51,829 bases of DNA. Origin: Hydrogenophaga sp. Root209 (GTDB taxonomy: Bacteria; Pseudomonadota; Gammaproteobacteria; Burkholderiales; Burkholderiaceae_C). The notes below the pieces were generated by a model. The model searched no databases. It saw nothing but the letters and a program-made list of their open reading frames with translations, and had not been told where the DNA came from. Both the position numbers and the translations under genes were made by a program. Where the stretch lies: contig NZ_LMIE01000030.1 of NCBI RefSeq assembly GCF_001428625.1, forward strand, positions 27,560-79,388, in the 5' to 3' direction. Positions 8,403 through 18,103 of this stretch are shown here, in pieces (position 1 is the stretch's first letter; every line of letters begins with the position of its first letter).

Positions 8403-9183
8403 GAGCGCCACCTCCGACATAGGCTTCCCGCACGCGCGGATCGTTGGACACCTGCTCGTAACTACCCTCGGCCAGCACCTCGCCGGATTGCAGCACGGTG
8501 ATGCGGTCGCACAGCTCGGCCACCACCTTCATGTTGTGTTCGACCATCAGCACGGTGCGCTGCTTGGCCACCTCGGCAATGAGCCGCGTGACCGGGCCGA
8601 TGTCTTCGTGGCCCAGGCCGGCCATGGGTTCATCAAGCAGGATCAGTTCGGGATCGAGCGCGAGCGTGGTGGCCAGTTCCAGCGCGCGCTTGCGGCCGTA
8701 AGGCAGGTCGGCGGCGGTGTGGTTCTCGTAGCCGCCCAGGTTCACCGAGGCCAGCAGCTCGCGCGCACGCGGCGTGAAGCGGTCCAGCGTCTTGACGCTG
8801 CGCCAGAACGCGTAGGTGCCACCGGCCTTGCGTTGCAGGGCCACGCGCACGTTGTCGAGCACGCTCATCTGGCCGAAGACGGCCGAGATCTGGAACGAGC
8901 GCACCATGCCGCTGGCGGCCACGCTGGCCGGGTCCTTGCGCGTGATGTCGCGACCGTTGTAGTGGATGCGGCCGGTGGTCGCGGGGATGGACGTGGTCAG
9001 CAGGTTGAAGCAGGTGGTCTTGCCCGCGCCATTGGGGCCGATGAGCGCGTGGATGCTGTTGCGCCGGATGGAGATTGACACGTTGCGCACGGCGTAAAAG
9101 CCCATGAACTGTTTGCTCAGGCCTTCAGTGCGCAGGATCACGTCCTCTCCCGCGGTGTTGTTGTTGTGGTGTGTTGTGGTCAT
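8395..9183 (-). CDS. livG: Liv-type ABC transporter ATP-binding protein LivG
   Basis: A 262-residue ATPase: Walker A GPNGAGKTTCFN, the LivG-type signature LPYGRKRALELATTLALDP, Walker B ELILLDEPMAGL and the H-loop MVEHNMK. The N-terminus begins with a His/Asn-rich stretch (MTTTHHNNNTAG) that is not part of the fold. The ATG at 9183 overlaps the stop of the upstream SMP-30 gene (ATGA), so the transporter ATPases are translationally coupled to the lactonase gene. A longer in-frame reading to 9411 is a shadow of that gene. Confidence 0.94.
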   Translation of the reverse strand: MTTTHHNNNTAGEDVILRTEGLSKQFMGFYAVRNVSISIRRNSIHALIGPNGAGKTTCFNLLTTSIPATTGRIHYNGRDITRKDPASVAASGMVRSFQISAVFGQMSVLDNVRVALQRKAGGTYAFWRSVKTLDRFTPRARELLASVNLGGYENHTAADLPYGRKRALELATTLALDPELILLDEPMAGLGHEDIGPVTRLIAEVAKQRTVLMVEHNMKVVAELCDRITVLQSGEVLAEGSYEQVSNDPRVREAYVGGGAHA

Positions 9184-10070
9184 GTGATGGCCTCGTCGCC
9201 GAACAGCACCTCGGGCAGACCGCGCACGCCCAGGCCGCGGATGGAAAAGACCGCGCCGGCATCGGGGTGCTCGCTCTTCAGGAGGTTGCCGCTGTTGCTG
9301 ATGCTGGTGACGTAGAGCACGTCCAGATCGGGCCCGCCGAAGCAGGGGCAGGTGGGGTAGGTGGTGGGCACGTCGATCAGGCGCAGAAGCTTGCCTTGCG
9401 GCGTGTAGCAACCCAGTTTGCCGGCCTGCACCAGGGCGACCCAGAGGTTGCCGTCGGCGTCGACCGTGGTGCCGTCGGGCGCCGAGCCCTGAGCGCGCGT
9501 GTTGAACAACGCACGGCGTGGACCCACCGCGCCCGTGACGGTGTCGTAGTCAACCGCGCTCACTTCGTCGCTGAAGCTGTCGGCGTGGTACAGGGTGCGG
9601 CCGTCGGGGCTGAAGCAGGTGGCGTTCGCGAGTGCGATGCCGTCGAAGAGCTTCGTGGCGCTGCCGTCTCGCTCCAGCCGGTAGTACGCACCATCGCGGT
9701 CGTGGCGGCCCACCACCAGGGAGCCCGCGACGAAGCGGCCCTGGCGGTCGGTTCTGCCGTCGTTCAGGCGCATTGAGGGGCCGGCATGCTGCACTTCGGC
9801 GAGGCGGCGGGTCGCGCCGCTTTGCAGGTCGAGCAGGTGGAAGCCGTCTTCGAGCGACAGCACCAGGCGGCCGCGCTGCGTGAGCGCGATCGAGCCCACG
9901 TCGCTGGGCGTGGCCCATTCGGTGTACTCGCCCAGGGTCTCGCCCTTGAGGCGGCGCACCAGGCGGGCTTTGGAGTCTATCCAGTACAGCGCCTGTTCGC
10001 GGTGGTCCCACAACGGGCATTCGCCCAGCAGGTCGCGGCGGGTGTCGAGAATGTCGATGCGCAAGCTCAT
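9180..10070 (-). CDS. SMP-30/gluconolactonase/LRE-family hydrolase
   Basis: A 296-residue six-bladed beta-propeller of the SMP-30 family, metal-dependent lactonases. The opening motif LGECPLWDHREQALYWID has the metal-ligand glutamate. LNDGRTDRQGRFVAGS supplies the conserved Asn-Asp, and LYHADSFSDEVSAVDYD the late Asp. It starts at the ATG that overlaps the stop of the Old Yellow Enzyme gene. A lactonase next to a Baeyer-Villiger-type monooxygenase regulon would fit opening of a lactone made from a cyclic ketone; that link is inference. Confidence 0.9.
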   Translation of the reverse strand: MSLRIDILDTRRDLLGECPLWDHREQALYWIDSKARLVRRLKGETLGEYTEWATPSDVGSIALTQRGRLVLSLEDGFHLLDLQSGATRRLAEVQHAGPSMRLNDGRTDRQGRFVAGSLVVGRHDRDGAYYRLERDGSATKLFDGIALANATCFSPDGRTLYHADSFSDEVSAVDYDTVTGAVGPRRALFNTRAQGSAPDGTTVDADGNLWVALVQAGKLGCYTPQGKLLRLIDVPTTYPTCPCFGGPDLDVLYVTSISNSGNLLKSEHPDAGAVFSIRGLGVRGLPEVLFGDEAIT

Positions 10071-11218
10071 GCGGTGCTCCGGGTCATGTTGGACTTGCGA
10101 AGTGCGTCGGCGGCCGCTGCCCGGCGGACGAGGTACATGCGGTATTGCAGCGGCCAGGTGGCGTAGTCGTGGTTCACGCCCAGCGCCAATTCGGCGTGTA
10201 CCGGCCAGTTGGGGTTGTAGAGCGCCTCGCGGCCCAGGGCCACGAGGTCGGCTTGTCCGGCCTGCAGGTAGTCTTCGGCGGTTTGCGGGTCGATCACCAG
10301 GCCCACACCCATCACCTGCAGGCCTGTGGCCGCGCGCAGTTGCGCCGCCATTTCCGCGCGGAACAGCAGGTTGTTGGACACCGATCGCCCCTGGGTGGGA
10401 TAGCTGGAGATGCCACCGCCCGACGAGCAATCCACCACGTCCACCCCACGCTCCTTGAGCGCGAGAAGCAGGCCAACCATGTCGTCGAACTCCATGCCGC
10501 CATCGACCACGTCGGCCAGCGACATGCGCCAGAACAATGGTTTGTCGTCAGGCCATTCACTTCGCACCGCCTCTGCCACATCGAGCGCGAAGCGCCAGCG
10601 GTGCTGGCCGAAACGGTCGCTGCGCTGGTTGGCCACGGGCGAAAGAAACTGGTGGATCAGGTAGCCGTGCGCGCCATGCACTTCCAGCGCTTCAAAGCCG
10701 GCCTCACGCGAACGGCGCGCGGCAGCGGCCCAGGCTTGCACCAGGTCATCCACCTGCGTGGTGTCCAGTACCTGTGGTGTGGGCCAGCCCGGTCCCACAG
10801 GCAGCGCACTCGGGCCCACCACCGTCCAGGGAGACTCACCACGCGCAGCGTCGGTTTCGTTCAATGGGCCATGGCCGTTCCACCATTTCTGCATGCCGGC
10901 TTTGCGGCCGGTATGGCCCAGCTGGATCGCGGGCACCGCACCGTCGCGGCGCAGCGCAACGGCGATGCGCGCGAGCGGCGCGATCTGCTCGTCGTTCCAC
11001 AGGCCGATATCGCCGTGGGTGTTGCGTCCACGCGCTTCCACGGCCGTGGATTCGACAAAGACGATGCCCGCGCCGCCCATCGCAAAACGCGCGAGGTGCG
11101 CCAGATGCCAATCGGTCGCCATGCCTTCGACGCCGGCGGACTGCTGCATCGGCGAGATGACCACGCGGTTGCGCGAACGCATGCCGCGAAGCGTGTAGGG
11201 GCTGAAGAGTTGGGTCAT
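10067..11218 (-). CDS. NADH:flavin oxidoreductase, Old Yellow Enzyme family (YqjM-like)
   Basis: A 383-residue FMN-binding TIM barrel. The substrate-binding histidine pair and the YqjM-type signature are visible in HGAHGYLIHQFLSPVANQRSDRFG, and the FMN-phosphate region reads ALGREALYNPNW. Family members reduce activated alkenes such as enones with NAD(P)H. The loop that carries Cys26 in YqjM reads SPMQQSAG here, with Gln at that place. It is coupled to the SMP-30 gene by an ATGA overlap and probably removes ring unsaturation in the pathway. Confidence 0.92.
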   Translation of the reverse strand: MTQLFSPYTLRGMRSRNRVVISPMQQSAGVEGMATDWHLAHLARFAMGGAGIVFVESTAVEARGRNTHGDIGLWNDEQIAPLARIAVALRRDGAVPAIQLGHTGRKAGMQKWWNGHGPLNETDAARGESPWTVVGPSALPVGPGWPTPQVLDTTQVDDLVQAWAAAARRSREAGFEALEVHGAHGYLIHQFLSPVANQRSDRFGQHRWRFALDVAEAVRSEWPDDKPLFWRMSLADVVDGGMEFDDMVGLLLALKERGVDVVDCSSGGGISSYPTQGRSVSNNLLFRAEMAAQLRAATGLQVMGVGLVIDPQTAEDYLQAGQADLVALGREALYNPNWPVHAELALGVNHDYATWPLQYRMYLVRRAAAADALRKSNMTRSTA

Positions 11219-11267
11219 GGTCGTTGTCTGCCTTGTCTATGTTTCTGTGAGCGTGAACGTCGCGGCC

Positions 11268-11507
11268 CTATTGCGGCTGGATACCGACTTCGCTGGCAAT
11301 GCGGCGGAATCGCTCGGTTTCTCGAACCTGGAACTCGCGCAGCTGCACCGGTGACAGCGTCAGCGGGTCCGAGCCGAACTTGCGTATGAACTCGGTGGCG
11401 GCCGGCGTCGACTGGATGCTGCTCATGGCCTGAACCAGCCTGGCGGTGATGGGATCGGGCGTTTCATAGCGCACATACATTGCGCCCCAGGTGTAGTTGA
11501 CGGGTGT
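11268..11507 (-). pseudogene. C-terminal fragment of a Bug/TctC receptor
   Basis: About 80 codons resemble only the last quarter of a Bug protein: VNYTWGAMYVRYETPDPITARLVQAM through FRRIASEVGIQPQ. Similarity continues upstream of the first ATG (11480) to an in-frame TGA at 11508-11510, so the gene is truncated and is not a small gene with its own start. No signal peptide or ligand loop remains. It sits in the 314-bp gap between the Old Yellow Enzyme gene and the first LivK-like gene. It suggests that a third Bug receptor was lost from the operon. Confidence 0.72.
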
Positions 11508-11532
11508 TCATGGTGGGTCTGCGGCTCAGGGT

Positions 11533-12762
11533 CTACTTCTTGATGAAATCGCAGCCACCTTCGGCCAGCGGGCGGAAGATCTGCTCAGCCGGAATGGCAG
11601 TGCCGACCTTGTAGTAGTCGTACTTGTATTTCGACTCGGCGGGCGACTTGATCTCGATCGGATACACCGCGCGCATCACCTGGCCGTCTTCGCGGATCGG
11701 AGCGTTCGCCGTCATCATGTCGTTGACGCGCGTGGCCTTCATCTTGGCGATCACCTTGGGGCCGTCGTCGGTGTTGATCTCCTTGATGGCCTTGAGGTAG
11801 TGGGACACCGCGCTGTAGACGCCCGAGTTGGTGAAGGTGGGCGGCACGCCGCCGCTGCTGCGTTCCATGAAGCGCTTGCTCCAGGCGCGCGTGGCTTCGC
11901 TCTGGTCCCAGTAGAAGGGGTCGGTGATGGTGAGACCCTGTGCCACGTCCAGGCCCATGGCGGTGACGCTGTTGATGGTCATGCCGAACACGGCGAGCGT
12001 CTGGCCGCCGCGCGTGAGGCGGAATTCCGCCGCCTGCTTGAGCGAGTTGGAAACATCTGCGCCCGCGTTCAGGATCACGATGCCCTTGGCGCCGCTGGCT
12101 TGCGCCTGCAACAGGTAAGACGAAAAGTCGGTCGCACCCAGCGGATGTTTCACCGAGCCCACCACGCGGCCACCGGCGGCCTGGATGAAGCGCGTGGCCT
12201 CGGCCTGCATCGCAGCGCCGAACGCGTAGTCCACCGTGATGAAGTAGAAGTCCTTGATGCCCTTGTTCACCATCAGCTGCACGCCGGCCTTGGGCAGCGA
12301 GTAGGTGTCGACCAGGAACTGGATGCTCATCGGCGAGCAGGCCTTGCCGGTGAGGTCCGATGAGATCGTGCCGGCGATCAGGTAAGGCTTCTGCTTTTCG
12401 CGCATGAAGCTCTGCACGCCCAGCGCGATGGAAGAGGCCGAGCCGCCCACGATGACGTCGACCTTGTCGGTGTCGATCCACTTGCGCGCCGCGGCCAGGC
12501 CCACGTCCGGTTTGTTCTGGTCGTCCACCGACACCAGCTCGATGGTCTTGCCGTTCACCTTGCCGCCAAAGTCTTCGATGGCCATGCGCGCGCCCAGCAC
12601 CGAGCCCAAGCCGCCCGCACCGGAGTAGGGGCCACTGGCGTCGTTCATCACGCCGATGCGGATCACGTCGTCCGAGATCTGCGCCTGGGCGGTGGCGCCC
12701 ACGAGGACGAGGGCAGCGGCCAGGGCGTGGACGCTCAGTTTGAATTTTTTGCTGGGGGTCAT
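11533..12762 (-). CDS. Liv-type periplasmic substrate-binding protein (copy 1)
   Basis: A 409-residue type-1 periplasmic binding protein with a Sec signal peptide ending ATAQAQ near residue 28. The mature protein opens ISDDVIRIGVMNDASGPYSG, characteristic of the LivK/aliphatic amide-type group. It delivers ligand to LivHM. It is a tandem paralogue of the gene at 12782-14017; the middle of the two proteins is nearly identical while the ends differ. The 19-bp spacer between them suggests one transcript. Homologues in catabolic operons often bind aromatic or other carboxylates, so leucine is not assumed. Confidence 0.94.
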   Translation of the reverse strand: MTPSKKFKLSVHALAAALVLVGATAQAQISDDVIRIGVMNDASGPYSGAGGLGSVLGARMAIEDFGGKVNGKTIELVSVDDQNKPDVGLAAARKWIDTDKVDVIVGGSASSIALGVQSFMREKQKPYLIAGTISSDLTGKACSPMSIQFLVDTYSLPKAGVQLMVNKGIKDFYFITVDYAFGAAMQAEATRFIQAAGGRVVGSVKHPLGATDFSSYLLQAQASGAKGIVILNAGADVSNSLKQAAEFRLTRGGQTLAVFGMTINSVTAMGLDVAQGLTITDPFYWDQSEATRAWSKRFMERSSGGVPPTFTNSGVYSAVSHYLKAIKEINTDDGPKVIAKMKATRVNDMMTANAPIREDGQVMRAVYPIEIKSPAESKYKYDYYKVGTAIPAEQIFRPLAEGGCDFIKK

Positions 12763-12781
12763 GGAGGTCTCCGGGTCTGGT

Positions 12782-14017
12782 TTATTTCTTGATGAAGTCG
12801 CAGCCGCCTTCTGCCAGCGGACGGAAGATCTGATCGCCGGGAATGGCAGCGCCGACCTTGTAGTAGTCGTACTTGCCCTTGGACTCGGCAGGCGTCTTGA
12901 CCTCGATCGGGTACACCGCGCGCATCACCTGGCCGTCTTCGCGGATGGCGGCGTTCTTGGTCATGAAGTCGTTGACGGTCGTGGCCTTCATCCGGGCAAT
13001 CACCTTCGGGCCGTCGTCGGTGCTCGCGTCCCGCACTGCCTTGAGGTAGTGGGTTACGGCGCTGTAGACACCGGCCTGGATGTAGGTCGGCACCACATTG
13101 CCGCTGCTGCGTTCCATGAAGCGTTTGCTCCAGGCACGCGTGGCGTCGTCCTGGTCCCAGTAGAACGGCACGGTAATGTTCAAACCTTGCGCGACGTCCA
13201 GGCCCATGGCGGTGACGCTGTTGATGGTCATGCCGAACACGCTGAGCGTCTGGCCACCGCGCGTCAGACGGAACTCGGCCGCCTGCTTGAGCGAGTTGGA
13301 CACGTCTGCGCCCGCGTTCAGGATCACGATGCCCTTGGCGCCGCTGGCTTGCGCCTGCAACAGGTAAGACGAAAAGTCGGTCGCACCCAGCGGGTGTTTC
13401 ACCGAGCCCATCACGCGGCCACCGGCGGCCTGGATGAACTTCGTGGCCTCGGCCTGCAGCGCAGCGCCGAAGGCGTAGTCGACGGTGATGAAGTAGAAGT
13501 CCTTGATGCCCTTGTTCACCATCAGCTGTACGCCGGCCTTGGGCAGCGAGTAGGTGTCCACCAGGAACTGGATGCCCATCGGCGAGCAGGCCTTGCCGGT
13601 GAGGTCGGCCGAGACGGTGCCGGCGATCAGGTAGGGCTTCTGCTTTTCCTTCATGAGCGTCTGCACGCCGAATGCGATCGACGAGGCCGAGCCGCCGACG
13701 ATGGTGTCGACCTTGTCGGTGTCCAGCCATTTGCGCGCTGCGCTGAGGCCCACGTCGGGTTTGTTCTGGTCGTCCACCGTGACCAGGTCGATGTTCTTGC
13801 CGTTGACCTTGCCGCCAAAGTCCTCGATGGCCATGCGCGCGGCCAGCACCGAGCCGGGGCCGCCGTTGCCCGAGTAGGGGCCGCTCAGATCGCCCATGAC
13901 GCCGATGCGCACCACGTCGTCCGAGATCTGGGCCATGGCCGCGCCGCCTGCGAGGGCGAGTGCGGTGGCCACGAAGCTGGCGCGCAGGCCGCTGTTGAAT
14001 GTCGTATTGCTCTTCAT
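12782..14017 (-). CDS. Liv-type periplasmic substrate-binding protein (copy 2)
   Basis: A 411-residue paralogue of the previous protein, with a Sec signal ending GAAMAQ near residue 30 and mature start ISDDVVRIGVMGDLSGPYSG. Both end in the same RPLAEGGCDFIKK tail. Differences concentrate in the N-terminal lobe and at C-terminal positions such as VVPTYIQAG versus GVPPTFTNSG, consistent with altered ligand preference. It follows the acyl-CoA dehydrogenase gene by 54 bp. The gene order places both receptors upstream of the ATPase and permease genes. Confidence 0.94.
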   Translation of the reverse strand: MKSNTTFNSGLRASFVATALALAGGAAMAQISDDVVRIGVMGDLSGPYSGNGGPGSVLAARMAIEDFGGKVNGKNIDLVTVDDQNKPDVGLSAARKWLDTDKVDTIVGGSASSIAFGVQTLMKEKQKPYLIAGTVSADLTGKACSPMGIQFLVDTYSLPKAGVQLMVNKGIKDFYFITVDYAFGAALQAEATKFIQAAGGRVMGSVKHPLGATDFSSYLLQAQASGAKGIVILNAGADVSNSLKQAAEFRLTRGGQTLSVFGMTINSVTAMGLDVAQGLNITVPFYWDQDDATRAWSKRFMERSSGNVVPTYIQAGVYSAVTHYLKAVRDASTDDGPKVIARMKATTVNDFMTKNAAIREDGQVMRAVYPIEVKTPAESKGKYDYYKVGAAIPGDQIFRPLAEGGCDFIKK

Positions 14018-14071
14018 GTCTGTCTCCGGTTGTTGTCTGCGTTGAGGGAAGGGAACGGGGAACGGGAAAGT

Positions 14072-16411
14072 TCAGCTCCTCGGGTTGCCCGAAGGCAGCG
14101 CCAGGATCTGTTTGGCGAGAATGTTTCGCTGGATCTCGTTGGAGCCACCGAAGATCGCGGGCATGCGCGAATCCAGGTACTGGCCCATCACATCGGTGGC
14201 GATGCCGTTGACCACCACGTCGTCCATCTGCCCACCGTGGTCGCCCGCGAGCTGCACCAGCTCGTCGGCAATGCGCTGGTAGGTCTCGGTGCCCCACACC
14301 TTGAGGTAGGACACGTCGGGGCCGAGTTCTTCGCCACCGCGCAGGCGGCCCATGAAGATTTCGAACGCGGCCTTGAGATCGCGCACGTCGAGCACCAGTT
14401 GCGCATAGCGGTCGCGGAAGTCGGCCTTGTCCAGCGCGTTCGTCGCATCGGCCAGGCGGTCCAGCTGGGCCAGCGCGCCTTCGCACTGGCGCGGCGTGCC
14501 GAAGAAAATGCGCTCTTCGCGCAGGAACGAGTTGGCGACGTTCCAGCCGTCGTCGATGCGGCCCACCACGTTGCTCACGGGCACGCGCACGTTGTCGAAG
14601 AAGACTTCACTGAACTCGCTCTCGCCCTTAAGGTTGACGATGGGGCGAACCTTCACACCGGGGGTCTTGAGGTCGATCAGCAGGAAGGTGATGCCGCGTT
14701 GTTTCGCGCCTTCGATCTTGCTGGTGCGCACGAGTGCAAACATCCAGTCGGCGCCCGGGCCCAGCGTGGTCCAGATCTTCTGGCCGTTGACCACCAGCTC
14801 GTCGCCTTCGCGGTCGGCACGGGTACGCAGGCTGGCCAGGTCCGAACCGGCGTTGGGTTCGGAATAGCCCTGGCACCACATGATCTCGCCGCTGAGCACG
14901 CGCGGCAGGTGGTGATTGATCTGCTCGGGCGTGCCGTGCATGAGCAGCAGCTTGCCGATGGCCAGGCCGTGGTCGGGGATGCGCGCGCAGCCGTGGCGCG
15001 CCATTTCTTCGGCGTAGATCACCTGCTTGATGGGCGACAAGCCCATGCCGCCGTGCGCCTTCGGCCAGGAGGGCGCGAGCCAGCCTTTCTTCGACAGCGA
15101 CTGGTACCAGTCCGAGATGTCGGCGTAGTAAGCGCGCTTCTTCATGAAGCGTTTTTCGGGCGGGTAGTTGGCGGCGATCCAGTCGGCCAGCACGTGGCGG
15201 AACTCATCGTCGGGCAGGTCGTCCACGTCCACACCGTCGGCCAGTGTGACGGGCGTGCCACCGTTGAGCTGGCGCATGCGGCCGGTCTTTTGCAGTTCGT
15301 CCAGGAACTGGCCTCGCTGCCACAACGGATTGCCCAGCCAGGCCGAAAGCGTGAGCGCGCGTTTGAGGCACAGGCCGATGTCGGTCTCGTCGGCAATGCC
15401 CATGCCACCGTGCAGGTGGATCGCGGCCTTGCCCACCAGCAGGGCGCTGCTGGCGGCGCGCGCGCGTGCGGCGCGCAGCGAGAGCGTGCGTTGTGCCGCG
15501 TCTCCTGCGCCGTTCCAGTCGAGCAGCGCGTTTTCGGCCGAGGCGCGCGCGAGTTGGCAGTGCATCCACATGTCGACCATGCGGTGTTGCAGCGCCTGGA
15601 AAGAGGCGATGGGCTTGCCGAACTGCACGCGTTGCGAGGTGTAGGCGACCGTGTCGTGCAGCGCGCGCTCGGCCACACCGACGAGTTCGAAGGCCGAGGC
15701 CAGGCGCGCGAGTTCGATCGCTTGTGCCACCGCATCGCGCACGGCCGGGCCACTGGCGAGCAGCGCATCGGCCGGCAAGGTGATGCCGCTGAAATCAAGC
15801 GCGCCGAAGTCCATGCCGTCGACGGTGCGGCTGCTTTGCACGGCCGGACCTTGTGCGCCAGCGGCGGTCCAGAACAGCGCGGGTTCGCCGCCGTTCAGCG
15901 CATAGACCACGAAGCCTTCGGCGGCACTGGCCAGAGGCACGAAGCGTTTCACCGCGCCTTGCAGTTGCCAGCTGTCGGCGTGGCGCTTTGCTTGCAGTTG
16001 AATACCGTCGAGATCGAGCGCATCGGCGGCTTCCTGCCAGGCAAGGGCGGCCAGCGTCTTGCCCGTGACCACGTCTTCGAGCAACTGGCGCATGGCGGCG
16101 GAACCGTCCGCGAGCGGCACCAGGGTCTGCACCACCATCAGGCCGCTGGCCACGAAGGGTTCGGGCGTGAGGCCACGGCCGAGTTCGCTCGCGATCAGCG
16201 CGGCTTCGGTCAGGCCCAGGCCGTGTCCGCCGAGCGCTTCGGGCACCAGCACACCGAACCAGCCGGCTTCGGCCATGTCGCTCCAGACCGCCCGGTCCAG
16301 CGGCACGGCCTGGTCGCGCAGGCGGCGCACGCGGGTGGGCGCGGGCTGGCGTTGGTGGAAGTCCTGCACGCTGTCGCGCAGCATGCTCTGGGTTTCGTCG
16401 AGTGTGGTCAT
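14072..16411 (-). CDS. Fused double acyl-CoA dehydrogenase
   Basis: A 779-residue protein made of two acyl-CoA dehydrogenase modules, about twice the usual 380-400. Residues 1 to about 370 form a divergent module with the [24 protein letters not shown] helix and [14 protein letters not shown]. Residues about 385 to 779 form a second module with the FAD/substrate segments [22 protein letters not shown] and GQKIWTT and the C-terminal [18 protein letters not shown]. The residue where many relatives have Glu (YEGT) is Gly in the second module. Fused or heteromeric pairs are known among steroid- and ring-acid-degrading FadE enzymes. It sits between the ligase and LivK genes. Confidence 0.9.
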   Translation of the reverse strand: MTTLDETQSMLRDSVQDFHQRQPAPTRVRRLRDQAVPLDRAVWSDMAEAGWFGVLVPEALGGHGLGLTEAALIASELGRGLTPEPFVASGLMVVQTLVPLADGSAAMRQLLEDVVTGKTLAALAWQEAADALDLDGIQLQAKRHADSWQLQGAVKRFVPLASAAEGFVVYALNGGEPALFWTAAGAQGPAVQSSRTVDGMDFGALDFSGITLPADALLASGPAVRDAVAQAIELARLASAFELVGVAERALHDTVAYTSQRVQFGKPIASFQALQHRMVDMWMHCQLARASAENALLDWNGAGDAAQRTLSLRAARARAASSALLVGKAAIHLHGGMGIADETDIGLCLKRALTLSAWLGNPLWQRGQFLDELQKTGRMRQLNGGTPVTLADGVDVDDLPDDEFRHVLADWIAANYPPEKRFMKKRAYYADISDWYQSLSKKGWLAPSWPKAHGGMGLSPIKQVIYAEEMARHGCARIPDHGLAIGKLLLMHGTPEQINHHLPRVLSGEIMWCQGYSEPNAGSDLASLRTRADREGDELVVNGQKIWTTLGPGADWMFALVRTSKIEGAKQRGITFLLIDLKTPGVKVRPIVNLKGESEFSEVFFDNVRVPVSNVVGRIDDGWNVANSFLREERIFFGTPRQCEGALAQLDRLADATNALDKADFRDRYAQLVLDVRDLKAAFEIFMGRLRGGEELGPDVSYLKVWGTETYQRIADELVQLAGDHGGQMDDVVVNGIATDVMGQYLDSRMPAIFGGSNEIQRNILAKQILALPSGNPRS

Positions 16412-16448
16412 GGGGTCGGTGTTCGGTCAGGGAGCTGGCGCAGCGCGC

Positions 16449-18095
16449 TCAGGCCATGTCGGTGGGAAGAACGTGGGCGCGGAATTGCTCGCGCAACTTG
16501 AGCTTTTGCAGCTTGCCGGTGGCCGTGTGCGGCAGCGTTTCCACGAAGACCACGTCGTCCGGCATCCACCACTTGGCGACCTTGCCGTCCATGAACTGCA
16601 GCAGGTCTTCGCGAGTGGTTTGCTGGCCGGCCTTGGGCACGATGATCAGCAGCGGGCGCTCTTGCCAGCGCGAGTGCGCCACGCCGATCACGGCGGCCTC
16701 CTGCACGGCGGGGTGGCCCATGGCGGCGTTCTCCAGGTCGATCGACGAGATCCATTCGCCGCCGGACTTGATGACGTCCTTGCTGCGGTCGGTGATCTGC
16801 ACGAAACCGTCGGCATCCAGCGTGGCCACATCGCCGGTGGCGAACCAGCCATCCGCGTCGAGCACGCTGCCTCCTTCGGCGCGGTAGTAGCCGCTGGCCA
16901 CCCACGGGCCACGCGCCTTCAGGTCGCCGAAGGCCTTGCCGTCGTGCGGCAGCGGCTGGCCGTCTTCGCCGAAGATTTCGAGGTCGACGCCGTAGATGGC
17001 GCGGCCTTGTTTGGCTTGCAGGTCGAAGCGCTGCTGAAGGTCGATGTCGCGGTGCTTGTCAAGCAGCGTGCCGATGCTGGCCAGCGGGCTGGTTTCGGAC
17101 ATGCCCCAGGCATGGATCACGAACGCGCCGAACAGGGTTTCAAACTTTTCGATCATGGCGCGCGGGCAGGCCGAGCCGCCGATGACGAGGCGCTTCAAGT
17201 GGATGTCGGACAGGTCCAGCGAGGCGCGGTTGCGCTCGACGTAGTCGAACAGGCCGAGCCACACCGTGGGCACGCCGAGCGAGAAGTTGCAGCGCTCCTC
17301 CTTCAACAGGCGGTACATGTTTTCGCCCGAGAGGTTGGGGCCGGGCAGCACCAGCTTGGCGCCGCACATGGCGCCCGCGTACGGAATGCCCCAGGCGTTG
17401 ACGTGGAACAGCGGCACCACCAGCAGCACGCTGTCGCGCGCCGACAGGCCCAGGCCGTCGGTGGTGCAGGCGGTGAAGGAATGCAGGACGGTGGAGCGGT
17501 GGCTGTAGAGAACTCCCTTGGGATTGCCCGTGGTGCCACTCGTGTAGCAGAGCGAGGAGGCGGTGTTTTCGTCGAAGCGCGGCCAGGTGTAGTCGGGCGA
17601 GGCGGCTTCGAGCAGGTCCTCGTAGCACAGCAGGTTGGGCAGGTTCACCTGGGGCATCTGGTCGCGCCGGCACATCGCCACGAAACCCTTGGCGTGCGTG
17701 AGCTGTGGCGCGAGGCCAGCGAGCAGCTCGGCGAAGCTGGTGTCGAAGAACACGTAGCCGTCTTCGGCGTGGTTCAGGATGTAGGTGATCTGCTCCGGGA
17801 ACAGGCGCGGGTTCACTGTGTGCAGCACGGCCTGCATGCCCGAGACGCCGAAGTACAGCTCGACATGGCGGTGCGTGTTCCAGGCCAGCGTGGCCACGCG
17901 GTCGCCGGCCTGCACGCCCAGCGTGGTGAGCGCATTGGCCAGGCGCTTGGCGCGTTGCTGCACCTCGCGCCAGTTGCTGCGGTGTGTGCTGCCGTCGACC
18001 AGGTGCGACACGATCTCGCGCTCGCCGTGGAAAGCGGCCGCGTGGTCGAGCACGCCGGAGAGCAGCAGTTGGTGTTGTTGCATCAGGGCTTGCAT
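16449..18095 (-). CDS. AMP-dependent fatty-acid/aryl-CoA ligase
   Basis: A 548-residue complete ANL-family ligase. The P-loop is [18 protein letters not shown], the adenine-binding segment [10 protein letters not shown], the hinge [15 protein letters not shown], and the catalytic lysine lies in [16 protein letters not shown]. The overall layout is that of medium- or long-chain fatty-acyl ligases. The start at 18095 has AGGAAA a few bases upstream and lies 8 bp after the SDR stop. It would activate the imported or ring-opened acid before the dehydrogenase encoded next. Confidence 0.93.
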   Translation of the reverse strand: MQALMQQHQLLLSGVLDHAAAFHGEREIVSHLVDGSTHRSNWREVQQRAKRLANALTTLGVQAGDRVATLAWNTHRHVELYFGVSGMQAVLHTVNPRLFPEQITYILNHAEDGYVFFDTSFAELLAGLAPQLTHAKGFVAMCRRDQMPQVNLPNLLCYEDLLEAASPDYTWPRFDENTASSLCYTSGTTGNPKGVLYSHRSTVLHSFTACTTDGLGLSARDSVLLVVPLFHVNAWGIPYAGAMCGAKLVLPGPNLSGENMYRLLKEERCNFSLGVPTVWLGLFDYVERNRASLDLSDIHLKRLVIGGSACPRAMIEKFETLFGAFVIHAWGMSETSPLASIGTLLDKHRDIDLQQRFDLQAKQGRAIYGVDLEIFGEDGQPLPHDGKAFGDLKARGPWVASGYYRAEGGSVLDADGWFATGDVATLDADGFVQITDRSKDVIKSGGEWISSIDLENAAMGHPAVQEAAVIGVAHSRWQERPLLIIVPKAGQQTTREDLLQFMDGKVAKWWMPDDVVFVETLPHTATGKLQKLKLREQFRAHVLPTDMA

Positions 18096-18103
18096 GGGGT
18101 TTC

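Noticed and set aside
12656-16501. Open frame of 1281 codons on the plus strand
   Set aside because: It is antisense to two LivK genes and the double ACAD. High GC leaves few stops, the translation is His/Gln/Arg/Val-rich without a recognisable domain, and the opposite strand has clear families.
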